Shown: positions 51,701 through 62,854, counted from the first letter of the stretch. The stretch: 64,000 nucleotides of DNA from Apostichopus japonicus (GCF_037975245.1 NC_092578.1:19480321-19544320), one strand, 5' to 3'. Numbers and translations: made by a program. Notes: generated from the letters alone by a model not told the origin.

Positions 51701-54700
51701 TACTGTGTGCATAGGATGTGTTACATTGGTCTGTGTACACCGAATGTGTTATGTTGGTCTGTGTGCACATGATGTGTTATGTTGGTCTGTGTGCATAGGA
51801 TGTGTTACGTTGGTCTGTGTGCACAGGATGTTTTGTGTTGTACTGTGTGCACATGATGTATTATGTTGGTCTGTGTGCATAGGATGTGTTACGTTGGTCT
51901 GTGTGCACATGATGTGTTATGTTGGTCTGTGTGCACAGGATTTGTTATATTGCACTGTGTGCACAGGATGTTTCGTGTTGTACTGTGTGCACAGGATGTT
52001 TTGTGTTGCACTGTGTGCACAGGATGTTTTGTGTTGTACTGTGTGCACATGATGTGTTATGTTGGTCTGTGTGCATAGGATGTGTTACGTTGGTCTGTGT
52101 GCACATGATGTGTTATGTTGGTCTGTGTGCGCAGGATTTGTTATGTTGCACTGTGTGCACATGATGTGTTATGTTGGTCTGTGTGCATAGGATGTGTTAC
52201 GTTGGTCTGTGTGCACAGGATGTTTTGTGTTGTACTGTGTGCACATGATGTATTATGTTGGTCTGTGTGCATAGGATGTGTTACGTTGGTCTGTGTGCAC
52301 ATGATGTGTTATGTTGGTCTGTGTGCACATGATGTGCTATGTTGGTCTGTGTGCATAGGATGTGTTATGTTGGTCTGTGTGCACAGGATGTGTTATGTTG
52401 GCCTGTGTGCACATGATGTGTTATGTTGGTCTGTGTGCACATGATGTGTTATGTTGGTCTGTGTGCATAGGATGTGTTACGTTGGTCTGTGTGCACAGGA
52501 TGTTTTGTGTTGTACTGTGTGCATAGGATGTGTTACATTGGTCTGTGTACACCGAATGTGTTATGTTGGTCTGTGTGCACATGATGTGTTATGTTGGTCT
52601 GTGTGCATAGGATGTGTTACGTTGGTCTGTGTGCACAGGATGTTTTGTGTTGTACTGTGTGCACATGATGTATTATGTTGGTCTGTGTGCATAGGATGTG
52701 TTACGTTGGTCTGTGTGCACATGATGTGTTATGTTGGTCTGTGTGCACAGGATTTGTTATATTGCACTGTGTGCACAGGATGTTTTGTGTTGTACTGTGT
52801 GCACAGGATGTTTTGTGTTGCACTGTGTGCACAGGATGTTTTGTGTTGTACTGTGTGCACATGATGTGTTATGTTGGTCTGTGTGCATAGGATGTGTTAC
52901 GTTGGTCTGTGTGCACATGATGTGTTATGTTGGTCTGTGTGCGCAGGATTTGTTATGTTGCACTGTGTGCACAGGATGTGTTATGTTGGTCTGTGTGCAC
53001 ATGATGTGTTATGTTGGTCTGTGTAAACCTGCAGACTGTCAATGGTCTGCATGTTACTGTTTTTGCAGGCTTCTCTCCGAAATGTGTAACACATGTGTGT
53101 TTGTATATTCTGCCTTAGTGTGATATCTCTGTGTATTAATACAGTACATTCTGTGCTAATGCATGCGCATCCCTTACTGCAGTTTGTGTACAGTAACTGT
53201 AAATCTGTGTTAATAATGCATTAGTAACTCTGTCTGCACCAGAGCAGTCTGTTAATATTGCAGCATGATGTTAGTTACTTCATGTATATGTTACAACAGT
53301 TTGTGTTAGCATTTATGTCTCTGTGTTAACACACACAACAATCTCTGCTACTGTGATATCTATGTAGTGTCTTTATATTACAGTATCTGTTACTGTAAAT
53401 CAGTGTTAAGGCAGCTAATCAATTAGTGTAGGCTATGTTACTGTAGGTTGTGTTACAGAAATATTTGTTTTGTTAAGTCTTTGATAGTGCAGTCTGTGTT
53501 AACGAAGCTTCTGTTAATATCCGTAAACTAGTACCTACAGTAGACCAGCCTGCAGGTAGCTGTGTTACAGACATGTGTTTAATGCATAAGTCTGTGTGAC
53601 GTGCAATCTGTGCCATTGATGCATAAGTACATCAAACCATTAGTTTACACTGTAAGTCCTTTCCATCTTTGCATTTAAATTCAGCTCAAAGTTATGGTCT
53701 CAATATTTCTATCCCCCCCCCCCCCTCGTCACAATTAGTTTCTCTGACAGTCAGTATTTAGGTCAAATCCAAAGAAACTGGCAGATATCATTGTTGAAAC
53801 CTGTTGCTTTAATCGTGGTCACCACTGAATTGTTTACATGATACGGTCTAGCCTGTGATGAAGCAATACAGAATTACTCTAACAAGCATGTTATCAACTG
53901 ATTGGACATAATCCAAGGCTGAGAGTTCAAAGCCTCTTCTATTAATAAAACCACTTTACGTACAGGAAATACTTAACCCAGAAAAACGTCAGAAATGTTA
54001 GGCCTCAGTAGCCTACTGAGTGACATTACTGTAGATTGGAATGGAATGTTAGGGATCAATTTAAGCGGGAGAATATGCTATTTTGGTAAAATGACTGTGA
54101 TCAAAGAATTATCAGATGTCTGGCTAACTTTTGACAGCAGCTGCATTCTCTAAGTCATTTTGTGAAGCCTTCGCTGGTACTGTGGCATTCTCCCTAATCT
54201 ACACCCCCTCTTCCTCCCCCCACCCCCACCCCTTACATGCAGTACAAAAGACATGTCATATTATAGAATTATTGTTACTGCAACATATGGTTCATCTGAG
54301 AAATGATAAGAATCAGCAACCCCTTGTACATGCTCCATGGTACAGTAAGAGACTGGTTTTGGTGTAAATACCGTTATATATTATACTGCATGTACAGTCT
54401 CTATATAGATAACATATATGGTAGGTGGTAGTAGTAGTAGTATGTGTACAAGAACATGAAGAATAATTGCTTTCTATGTGTTCTATATTACCATTTGTCT
54501 TAACTATACAACCTTGTATAAAATAGGCCAGCCCAGAATCACATCATTCACGACTTGTCCAGTGATGTTTTAGTGCAATATGCTTGCAGCGATTTCACTG
54601 ATATATCAAGCAAAACATTATAACCTGCTAAATCTATTCCAATTTGCAATGTAAATTGATGGGTGTTCAAGTTCTAGTTGTTAATTGTTCCTCTCTTCTG

Positions 54701-56570
54701 TCATGAGGTCTTTGTTTTTTTTCATACTCTTGACAAAAGCTAGCTTTCTTAGATTCTGAGCATCAATTCTGGAAGGGGTGGGGTCCAAACTGTTTGGGCT
54801 TTGTCCTTACAGAAGATCCTGGGTCGTAGGCCTAAAAGTTTGCATATCTTCATTAATAACTGCTTGCTTACAGGCTGCTCAAACTTGTGGAGCTGTATTT
54901 ATACATATCTTCATTAATAACTGTAATTTACCTTTCACAATCACTGGTCTCTCTATCAGTATGATCCTACTGATGTATTTATGCATATCTTCATTAATAA
55001 CTGTAATTTACCTTTCACAATCACTGGTCTCTCTATCAGTATGATCCTACTGATGTATTTATGCATATCTTCATTAATAACTGTAATTTACCTTTCACAA
55101 TCACTGGTCTCTCTATCAGTATGATCCTACTGATGTATTTATGCATATCTTCATTAATAACTGTAATTTACCTTTCACAATCACTGGTCTCTCTATCAGT
55201 ATGATCCTACTGATGTATTTATGCATATCTTCATTAATAACTGTAATTTACCTTTCACAATCACTGGTCTCTCTATCAGTATGATCCTACTGATGTATTT
55301 ATGCATATCTTCATTAATAACTGTAATTTACCTTTCACAATCACTGGTCTCTCTATCAGTATGATCCTACTGATGTATTTATGCATATCTTCATTAATAA
55401 CTGTAATTTACCTTTCAACTTTCATTGAACTTTTCTAATTTCTGTTATTTAATATGATCACTATATTTATCTTTTCTTGTCAAACAAAACCAGAGTTTCC
55501 TATTTGAAGATTAAATTTTTCAGTGCCCGGAGAGGAAAGAGCAAGTATTCTTGTCTCATAAGTGGTTGCATTCATCTTTGGTTCTTGTCACATGTTTTAA
55601 TACTAAAAATAAAACTCCTTTAGACTGACAGAGAATTTACCCTAAGGTTCAAAGGGCATTTGCAAGCGGGTACGACATTTCACTAAATTTAAAATCAAAT
55701 TGTTTACAGCCATTGAAACCAAGATGGCAATTGCCTGTAAGGTACAATTGCTAACCTTGCATTACACTATGTAACAACTGTTACAGGACAGGTTTCAGTG
55801 ATTGTAAATAGTTGCAGCTTTAATGTGATGTAGAAGATTAGTAACGCCCACCCGGTTTGCTCTTAGGTAACTTTTGGATTAAATCTGTTTTCGTTTTTCT
55901 TTTTCTTTTTACTTTTGTTTGAACAGAAGCTAAAAGATTTAATTAATCAATGCCTTTGAAATGTTTTGGCATCAGGTGTGGTTTAATCATCACTATAGAG
56001 AGAGCAAAGCCACATGCTTAACGATGCTGATTTTGTGAATAGTGTTAGCTTGTATTATACACTTGCTGTGTATTCTTCATGGAAAACTTTTGGATCACTG
56101 GATTGAAAGATATGTAAAAAAAAACAAATCTGTCGGTTTGGCAATTTTTTTGGGCTGGAACTGAGAATTTGTTTTTGGTTACATGTTATGCAAGATATGT
56201 TAGCTTCTGATAGCGTTTTTCTTTTCGGTGTGTTTGCTTTTCAAAATTTTATTTCCTCGTCAGTATTAAGTTAACTTATTGATTAAATAAATAACTTTGT
56301 TTCAATTTGCAAAACAGAGAACCAGAAGTTGACCTCTCTGATTCGGAGGAAGAAGAAGAAGATATGGAAGAAAATTCTGAAGGATCCGATTCTGAGATGG
56401 AAACGACAGAGATGAAGAAGAAGGTAGCAGTTGAGGGAGCTTTGGTGAGTTCTCTTGATACTCAGAGAGAAGAAATACCAGAGAAGGTGCTCGCTCAACT
56501 CTCCAACCGATCAAGAAAGCAGTTTTCATACCTGCAGACTGTATTCTCAGAATTATCAATTGATCCTTGA
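21735..56570 (+). CDS. WDR75: WD repeat-containing protein 75 (small-subunit processome, t-UTP/UtpA component)
   Basis: Seventeen exons: 21735-21829, 23016-23145, 23854-23919, 25104-25185, 26174-26381, 27074-27252, 27494-27649, 29972-30162, 30908-31098, 31691-31857, 32710-32896, 35034-35125, 36606-36692, 38761-38993, 39904-40041, 40694-40785, 56318-56570. They join in phase to 2547 nt, 848 aa, close to human WDR75 (about 830 aa). Recognisable blocks include KVRIYSVATGKCVQNLIGHS and SLDGTVRQWDIIDGALLT (N-terminal WD blades), then HWHANRVEDLCFSPEG, LLLDPRTNALVKNGRKGHLH, ASLDGKFKVWRYGDN and SFSSDGSLLSVSF (later blades). ESLPSTPFAEFL follows, and the C-terminus is acidic (SDSEEEEEDMEE). WDR75 (yeast Utp17/Nan1) is a nucleolar two-propeller protein needed for pre-rRNA transcription and early 18S processing. 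The start ATG gives MAASFDSMNATQLVTGGASL and aligns with the family N-terminus. Intron 15 uses a GC donor. The last intron is 15.5 kb and full of minisatellites. Confidence 0.96.
24207..24400. repeat. 55-58 bp tandem repeat, 4 copies
   Basis: AGCACACTAGTGTATGG occurs at about 24207, 24265, 24323 and 24378 in WDR75 intron 3. Copies diverge mildly. Confidence 0.9.
27535..27860 (+). repeat. Tandem duplication of the 3' part of WDR75 exon 7 with its donor
   Basis: The sequence from TGGAAC in exon 7 through its donor GGTAAGTAGCGACC and about 25 bp of intron (27537-27676) is repeated at 27720-27858 with few differences, for example CATCAATCAC versus CATCAATCAT. The second copy lacks the exon's acceptor and first 40 bp, so it is not a complete exon. 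A shorter echo (TGGCTGGAACTTTGA) occurs at about 27918. The gap is G-rich. Confidence 0.9.
28000..29971. other. WDR75 intron 7, distal part
   Basis: AT-rich intron sequence with a T run at about 28024-28039 and a GC-box-like CCCCGCCCCC at 28648. No exon or classifiable repeat is seen. Confidence 0.5.
30240..30650. repeat. Tandem repeat, about 83-86 bp, 4 copies
   Basis: Units contain TTTTAAGTGTAGTACGACA followed by GACTTGGA and AGTCTGA/CAGACTTAG. GTAGTACGACA recurs about every 80-87 bp (30356, 30438, 30525, 30602) in WDR75 intron 8. The units are rich in AGTCTG and CAGACT, so short inverted repeats are frequent. Confidence 0.8.
32576..32765 (+). repeat. Tandem duplication of the WDR75 exon 11 acceptor and exon start
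   Basis: The acceptor region and the first ~50 bp of exon 11 are present twice, 97 bp apart. AG-ends fall before 32613 and 32710, each followed by AGAAATCCAAATGCTGGAAT. In the first copy the reading frame reaches TAA after KDTV; the second continues through KDAVPSDV into the real exon. Use of the upstream acceptor would therefore truncate the protein. Confidence 0.92.
32897..35033. other. WDR75 intron 11
   Basis: It holds a short (TG)n run at about 33155 and direct repeats of RGGTCA half-sites at 33275-33460, including a perfect DR1 at 33281-33293 (AGGTCAAAGGTCA). A G-rich GGGGGGCTGG repeat lies near 34487. No exon is seen. Confidence 0.5.
35170..36600. repeat. Pyrimidine-rich minisatellite with 372-bp higher-order unit
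   Basis: Short units built from TTCATATTCATTGTTCTATG and TGTCCTATCTTTTC fill WDR75 intron 12 between exons 12 and 13. A 372-bp block recurs about three times with very high identity: GTCATTGTTCGACGTCCTAT is at about 35567, 35939 and 36311. Because 372 is a multiple of 3, a 474-codon open frame runs through the array. It is hydrophobic and low-complexity and is not called as a gene. Confidence 0.93.
37404..38760 (+). repeat. 45-bp minisatellite repeating an acceptor-like sequence, about 30 copies
   Basis: Each 45-bp unit carries ACACTAG(A/G)TCCATTAATT, then CTACCAATGTGTCTGTTTCCAG, a polypyrimidine tract ending in AG. The array runs directly into the true acceptor of WDR75 exon 14 at 38760 (CTCTCTTTCCAG). 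The last step is 47 bp instead of 45, so splicing to an upstream unit would enter exon 14 in a wrong frame. Units differ mainly at A/G and C/T positions. Open frames of 436-548 codons on both strands follow from the unit length. Confidence 0.96.
39330..39615. repeat. 144-bp tandem duplication
   Basis: CTTGCCATAATTGATGCT begins two similar segments at about 39330 and 39474 in WDR75 intron 14. Shared stretches include ATGTTAAGGACATGTTATGT and TAACTTGGATCTACGCTGCC. Confidence 0.9.
40975..41898. repeat. 14-bp minisatellite
   Basis: Units of AGTACAACARCATG type alternate with TTGAGTACAAC, TTGAGTTCAAC and GAGAACAGCAG variants over about 920 bp in WDR75 intron 16. Blocks containing CATTTAATAGTACAACATC recur several times, indicating local higher-order duplication. 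Confidence 0.9.
43027..43114. repeat. 88-bp imperfect palindrome
   Basis: The ends ATGTAAAAGT and ACTTTTACAT are exact inverted copies. CGATCCTA/TAGGATCG is the inner perfect pair (43054-43061, 43080-43087). Between them the arms pair with few mismatches (AGTTGGCCT against AGGCCCACT). The 18-nt loop contains CTGAAGAAG. It looks like a dispersed palindromic repeat and was not identified. Confidence 0.7.
46012..47915. repeat. 43-bp minisatellite, about 44 copies
   Basis: Units read TGTCCAATGTGCATACAATG then TTAGTC(A/T)AACTATGGGACATTGA. AGTCAAAC and AGTCTAAC units often alternate, giving an 86-bp superperiod. Each unit can form a small hairpin, ACATTG-ATGTC-CAATGT. Not coding. Confidence 0.95.
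50620..53030. repeat. 28-bp minisatellite with 420-bp higher-order repeat
   Basis: The basic unit is GGATGTGTTATGTTGGTCTG plus TGTGCACA. Blocks of 15 units (420 bp) starting at about 50799, 51219 and 51639 look identical over most of their length. A related block starts at 52451 (812 bp = 29 units later). A fragment with ATTTGTTATATTGCACTG is also duplicated (51949, 52751). Open frames of 137 codons repeat with the array and are artefacts. Confidence 0.96.
54843..55415. repeat. 80-bp tandem repeat, about 7 copies
   Basis: ATGATCCTACTGATGTATTT recurs at 54961, 55041, 55121, 55201, 55281 and 55361, exactly 80 bp apart. The copies look identical, with one diverged partial copy at 54843-54905. 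The homogeneity points to recent expansion. Confidence 0.96.
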
Positions 56571-57168
56571 CGATTGAGAGGTTTGTTAGAAGGTGAAGAA
56601 GGGTTCATCGGTCTGAAGGCATTCGCTGCTAATTAGTCGTCTGGATAAGATCAACTATATATGCCGTGTGACAAGAGAGAGTCACCTCTGATGGTATTTA
56701 GGATGGTGATGTTAATGGTAAGTGAATGAAGCCACTCGGAAGGTTAAGAGCTTTTAAGGAGGAGAAGTACACGGCATTTGCTTTGTTGGATCCAGGTATA
56801 AGTATTTAGTACTTGACCAGGATGCACGCTATTGCCAAATGTATGTTCTTTTGTAATTTGTTGATGCTAATAGTGTGGGCCTTGGGGCATTTCTCATGCA
56901 GTGAAGGATAGATTCTGTGTAAATCTTGTGTTACTAAAGTAGCTTAAGGTAGCTGAAGTTCATCTTGCAAGTGAAAGGTTAGCTATGCCATAGCAAGATT
57001 ATTATGTAGATAAAGGAAATAAGTTAAAAAAAAACAAGCTATTCAATTATTATTATGTTTGCTGATGAAAGTTTTTTTTCTTCTCCAGTGCATCATAATT
57101 ATGTCGAAAGTGTCGACAGTAATTCCTCACACATTATGAAATAGTATACAAATAAGAAATGGCTATGA
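56571..57168. other. WDR75 3' flank
   Basis: Probable 3' UTR and downstream sequence. No AATAAA was found by eye in this stretch; an ATTAAA occurs further on at about 57572. Nothing else is recognised. Confidence 0.4.
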
Positions 57169-57289
57169 GTGCAATAGTGCAAATATTTCATGAGTTGAAA
57201 GATGTAATTTGTTCCATTCAACGAGGCGCAGCCGAGTTGAATGGAACAAATTACATCTTTCAACTCATGAAATATTTGCACTATTGCAC
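57169..57289. repeat. Perfect palindrome, 54-bp arms, 13-nt loop
   Basis: The arm 57169-57222 (starting GTGCAATAGTGCAAATATTT) is the exact reverse complement of 57236-57289. The 13-nt loop is GAGGCGCAGCCGA. The outer motif GTGCAATAG recurs at about 57461, followed by AGCGGATTTTGCATTC, which may be the other end of a larger fold-back element. No TSD was defined. Confidence 0.95.
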
Positions 57290-57742
57290 GAATGGAGGCC
57301 ATTCATTATTCGTTATATACAACACCTTCAAATTTGGAAATAATTGGATGTAAAATGCACTCATGCAACAGATTGTTTTGAACAGACAGGCTTCTCTGCT
57401 CTCTTACTATTGCAAAAAGTGCTATCAAAAAAGTGTAACACATGGTTCTATTTCATAGAGTGCAATAGAGCGGATTTTGCATTCAATCGACGAGCAATTG
57501 ACCATTCAAATGGCCGGAATATAATTAGGTGTTGTATAATATCTGATATCAGTGCAAATGCATTAAGCATTATATTAAAAAGGTTATAAGGTTTTAAATG
57601 CTTATGGATGCAAACCCTGATATTTGTTTTGAGATCCCATTGAGATATAAGGTGTGTTGTAGTCAGTAGATACTGAATGAGTTTACAAAGCATTGTCATT
57701 TCAGCTTAAAGAGAAAGAACAAGCAAAGGACATTTTGCAGAG

Positions 57743-59465
57743 TTGATCTCTGGTGTCACATGAAGATAGCTTCAGTTGATCTCTGGTGTCACATCAAGAT
57801 AGCTTCAATTGATCTCTGGTGTCACATGAAGATAGCTTCAATGGATCTCTGGAGTCACATCAAGATAGCTTCAATTGATCTCTGGTGTCACATGAAGATA
57901 GCTTCAGTTGATCTCTGGTGTCACATGAAGATAGCTTCAGTTGATCTCTGGTGTCACATCAAGATAGCTTCAATTGATCTCTGGTGTCACATCAAGATAG
58001 CTTCAATTGATCTCTGGTGTCACATCAAGATAGCTTCAATTGATCTCTGGTGTCACATCAAGATAGCTTCAATTGATCTCTGGTGTCACATCAAGATAGC
58101 TTCAATGGATCTCTGGAGTCACATCAAGATAGCTTCAATTGATCTCTGGTGTCACATCAAGATAGCTTCAATTGATCTCTGGTGTCACATCAAGATAGCT
58201 TCAATGGATCTCTGGAGTCACATCAAGATAGCTTCAATTGATCACTGGTGTCACATCAAGATAGCTTCAGTTGATCTCTGGTGTCACATGAAGATAGCTT
58301 CAGTTGATCTCTGGTGTCACATCAAGATAGCTTCAATTGATCTCTGGTGTCACATCAAGATAGCTTCAATTGATCTCTGGTGTCACATCAAGATAGCTTC
58401 AATTGATCTCTGGTGTCACATCAAGATAGCTTCAATGGATCTCTGGAGTCACATCAAGATAGCTTCAATTGATCTCTGGTGTCACATCAAGATAGCTTCA
58501 ATTGATCTCTGGTGTCACATCAAGATAGCTTCAATGGATCTCTGGAGTCACATCAAGATAGCTTCAATTGATCACTGGTGTCACATCAAGATAGCTTCAA
58601 TTGATCTCTGGTGTCACATGAAGATAGCTTCAGTTGATCTCTGGTGTCACATCAAGATAGCTTCAATTGATCACTGGTGTCACATCAAGATAGCTTCAAT
58701 TGATCTCTGGTGTCACATCAAGATAGCTTCAATTGATCTCTGGTGTCACATCAAGATAGCTTCAATGGATCTCTGGAGTCACATCAAGATAGCTTCAATT
58801 GATCTCTGGTGTCACATCAAGATAGCTTCAATTGATCTCTGGTGTCACATCAAGATAGCTTCAATGGATCTCTGGAGTCACATCAAGATAGCTTCAATTG
58901 ATCACTGGTGTCACATCAAGATAGCTTCAATTGATCTCTGGTGTCACATCAAGATAGCTTCAATTGATCTCTGGTGTCACATCAAGATAGCTTCAATGGA
59001 TCTCTGGAGTCACATCAAGATAGCTTCAATTGATCTCTGGTGTCACATCAAGATAGCTTCAATTGATCTCTGGTGTCACATCAAGATAGCTTCAATGGAT
59101 CTCTGGAGTCACATCAAGATAGCTTCAATTGATCACTGGTGTCACATCAAGATAGCTTCAATTGATCTCTGGTGTCACATCAAGATAGCTTCAACTGATC
59201 TCTGGTGTCACATCAAGATAGCTTCAATTGATCTCTGGTGTCACATCAAAATAGCTTCAATTGATCTCTGGTGTCACATCAAGATAGCTTCAATTGATCC
59301 CTGGTGTCACATCAAGATAGCTTCAATTGATCCCTGGTGTCACATCAAGATAGCTTCAATTGATCTCTGTGGTCACATCAAGATAGATTCAATTGATCTC
59401 TGGTGTCACATCAAAATAGCTTCAACTGATCCCTGGTGTCACATCAAGATAGCTTTAATTGCTCA
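57743..59465. repeat. 33-bp minisatellite with 330-bp higher-order repeat, about 52 copies
   Basis: The unit is GATCTCTGGTGTCACATCAA plus GATAGCTTCAATT. Variant ATGGATCTCTGGAGTC units occur at about 58104, 58203, 58434, 58533, 58764 and 58863, that is, in pairs repeated every 330 bp (10 units). A 574-codon open frame (11-residue repeat CHIKIASIDLW) runs through it because 33 is divisible by 3. It has no other gene feature and lies downstream of WDR75. Confidence 0.95.
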
Positions 59466-59485
59466 TCCACATAATGGCTGTTAAA

Positions 59486-62400
59486 GGTCAATTGTCATTA
59501 TCCATTTTATACAATATTTATTGATTTTATTTTAATGTGAGCAAGTGTTCCAACTTTCAAGTATTGATCTGAAGTGTAACATGTAACTTACCCTTTGTAT
59601 ATCTTGAATGTTGTTTAGGAGGAGTAAAGCAGTAATTAACCTCACAAACTTTCATAGGGACTTATTTGATTTGTATCTCCACGTACTTGATTGATATCAA
59701 CAGGTATATAAGCCTTTATTGGTTGCCATAACATAACCTTTGGTTTGACTGTTTCATTTACAAGATCACAGCATTAAACAAAGTTATAGTATATTATGAA
59801 ATGAGAATCCATTATAATCCTCTTCCCTTATATATCCCCTGACCCACTACATGCCCTCAGTGGTGTAGCCCCTTCCTCCCCCCCCCCACACTCCCCCTCC
59901 CAGACTCCATGCTCTAACAAGAGAATGGCAACCGGTGCACTTTTGCAAGGTCAAGTGTGATGAATACAGAAAGATTGAAATTGGAATTTATTGCTGATGG
60001 TTAATAAAATATGCAGATATAAGCATTCAGCTTGTCATTTTCCTTTATGATTAATAACACATTTGAAATAAATAATATAAAAACAAAAAAGACAAATAAA
60101 TGTGTGATTGTCGTTATTTGAGTCAGCTTTTGTCTTCATTTATCATTTTGAATATTTAATCGTTCTTATGAAAAGATGAAGAGGTGTGTACAATCAAACT
60201 ATAAAGAATTGAAATTCACTCACCCACAAAACGGCCCGATTTATTGGTGTTTACATCATGAAGAAAATCTAAGAAATCTCCAATGGGGTACCAACGTCAA
60301 GATTTAAGTGTTTGACTAATTAAAGACCTAGATGTAGTAACCGAATTTTATAGACAAGGTCCTCAAAAGCCAAGAAAAGGAAGCATTTTAAAAGAAATAG
60401 TAAAAAACTGATCCAGACGAGTTGATAAATTATTATTTGATATGCAGTTCTTGTAAGAAAGTACAGGTTGCTAATATTTTGGTAAATAATTAATCTTCTT
60501 TAATTTTCGCATTGAAACGTAGGCTGCGTACTGTAACCTGCATATGATCATTTGTTGAATACCAGGTGATGAGCCATCAAAGGGGTGGGTTGAGAGTGGG
60601 CGTTAGCGAAGATCCTGTGACAAAAAATGCCCCCGTCATAAACTGTAGTGCTCCGTTTATGACACATCAATACTTCCTTTCGAAGTACTATACTCCCAGA
60701 TTCAATCCTGTACGCTGCACCTGACATAAGTTTCGCATCCACTCTCCCTCATCTCTCTACAAACCTACTTGTCAAGTCACTTCATTTCTCCTTAAAGAGA
60801 TAATCCAGGCAGCAGCTTACATTACAATCGCGTGAATTTTGGAAAAGGTTAGCGATTTGTATACTGGGATTCGTTTTAGATTTGTATACTTCCTTTCGGC
60901 TATCTTACAGGGAGAAGCTTCCTGCCAGAATTCTTAATCATATACCGATAGAAAATACCGCTAAGACGGGAGGCAAAGTTATTGAATCAAAGATGTACCA
61001 CTGAGAATTGGAGACTCATATTGCAGAGATAACACTGAGGTAGTGTCATTAACTGGGACAATAAATTAATTTACGAGCAACAACGAGGCAGATAACCAAG
61101 GAATATATTTATTGATTTAGACTTCTGAATCGTATTGACTGTTTGGTATGTTCGAGTGACATATTTTTTTTTAAAGATTTTTGTCAAACTATTTATTAGA
61201 ATTTCAAAAAAAAGAAGAAATGTGCGTTACTGAGTGTATTATAAACTGCTTCAAACGTCAAGGACATATTCGAAAATGATAATCAATGTTATTTGGAAAT
61301 GAGCAACAAAATGTCAAACTATTTTGGCTTTCTTTTTTATTTAATAAAACAGGTCATGTTTCTTGAATCGTTGTGATTACCAACCATTTGATAATACGCG
61401 AAATCACCAAACCAAATCAATTTAGACAAAATTTTAATGTTTCATGTCTTTCTGCTATGGTCTTTTGTTTTATCTTCAACAAAGCTTAATTATATTATAA
61501 AGGCCAACTATGTAATCACCAGGGGCTGACTGGGGTAGGAATATCTTCCTGGGCAGTGATTCAAACGTTGGAGATGGAAGCTTGAAACAAGCCGCGCATT
61601 GGCATCCATGATGAAACTAAAACCTCTTATGATCAATTGCACCTCGGAGCGCACCGGTTCCGAGCCGATTAACTGGTTAGCCAATAGATCCCCGGTAACA
61701 ACACAGCAGTTGTTTTATAAGTTCGATTATAGTTTATGACGTGCGAAACGTGCGCGCATTATTATATACGTATGCGTGACAAACGTTTATGTGTTTAAAT
61801 ATGCTTGTTTCAGGCGTGAGATCCAGAGGTTTTGAATGTTACACTCTTTTTCTTCAACCTCACTCAAAACGTCAACGGTAATTATTATCAATATCTTGCG
61901 TTTAACTTTTATATGCATCAGAATGACCCACCCATTAAAGTTTGACGTCTTCGTTTTATTTTCTTGGGGGGGGGGGGGGGCGAGAGGACTCTCAGACCCT
62001 CCAACATGAGAGCCGGGATCAACGACCTCAGGACCACACCCCTTCTTAATTAAATCATAGAACGGCCCCTGTATATTGTTAGGGACCTTCTGAAACTATA
62101 CTCGCGCATTTTACCAATAATGTACTTCTAGATATGATTTCTGTGTACTTCTAGTTATTTAAGTGTCTTGAAGTTACTGTCAATGCAACCGCGATGATCT
62201 TCAAGGGTTTTGTCAAGATATATAAGGTAACATATAAGTACCCAGAGGGAATATAAATCTAAGACGTGTAAAAGGATCCTATTTCACGTAAAAGTATCGA
62301 TCCCATGACTCTAGACTAAAATATATTCAAAATTTATCAACTTTGCAATTACGTTCCTTTTTATTGTTCGCTGAACACGATCAAACCTAGAATTTAATCC

Positions 62401-62850
62401 TTGATTTGAAAAAAGAAAAACAAAATTGCGTCTTGTTTTTCTTTTTCCTTCATTGTTTTTCCCTTTTCCTTCTGTTGTACTGACGAACACATTTGGTTAC
62501 GATTATTCTCATTATAGTGTTGTCGGTGTTATAGATGGTTTAAATTGTGAAACTGTCTATCATCTTTGATTATCTGTATAGTTGTAATAAGGCAAGTTAG
62601 AGAGAGAATTCGGCAAGCTATAAACCAACCTTAAAACTTTTCATGAATTCCATTATATCTCAAGTATCCTTTAAATTTATTCAGTAATATCCGCTGGTAG
62701 ATAAGATTACTGGAGAGAGAGGTAGAGAGAGAGAGGGAGACATCAAGGGCAAATTTTAATAAAAGGACACTAATCCCTTTGAAAAGAAAAAAAAGGCACT
62801 TCAGACAAAACTTTGAATTATCTCACTCATGTCAACTCCGAAGAAAAAAG
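59486..62850. other. Intergenic region, no gene seen
   Basis: AT-rich DNA without recognisable exons. C/G homopolymers lie near 59879 and 61967. Open frames are short (64 codons or fewer) and lack protein-like motifs. A GC-richer patch at 61640-61700 is unclassified. Confidence 0.5.
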
Positions 62851-62854
62851 GTGT

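Larger units (their letters stand above)
40786..56317 (+). other. WDR75 intron 16, 15.5 kb, minisatellite-rich
   Basis: This last intron separates exon 16 (ending LLLPSDSKR) from the acidic C-terminal exon. It contains four large arrays, described separately. The stretches 41900-46010, 47916-50620, 53030-54840 and 55430-56317 are AT-rich and show no exon, RNA gene or intact transposon that I can support. The phase-2 junction at AG|A is consistent across it. Confidence 0.85.

Noticed and set aside
50799-53123. Repeated 137-codon cysteine-rich open frames
   Set aside because: 28-bp repeat translated three times in each frame; periodic artefact.
40975-59465. CRISPR-like direct repeats
   Set aside because: The arrays are contiguous minisatellites without unique spacers, and the genome is eukaryotic.
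57760-59484. 574-codon open frame with an 11-residue repeat
   Set aside because: Pure consequence of a 33-bp minisatellite. No signal peptide, domain or splice context supports a gene.
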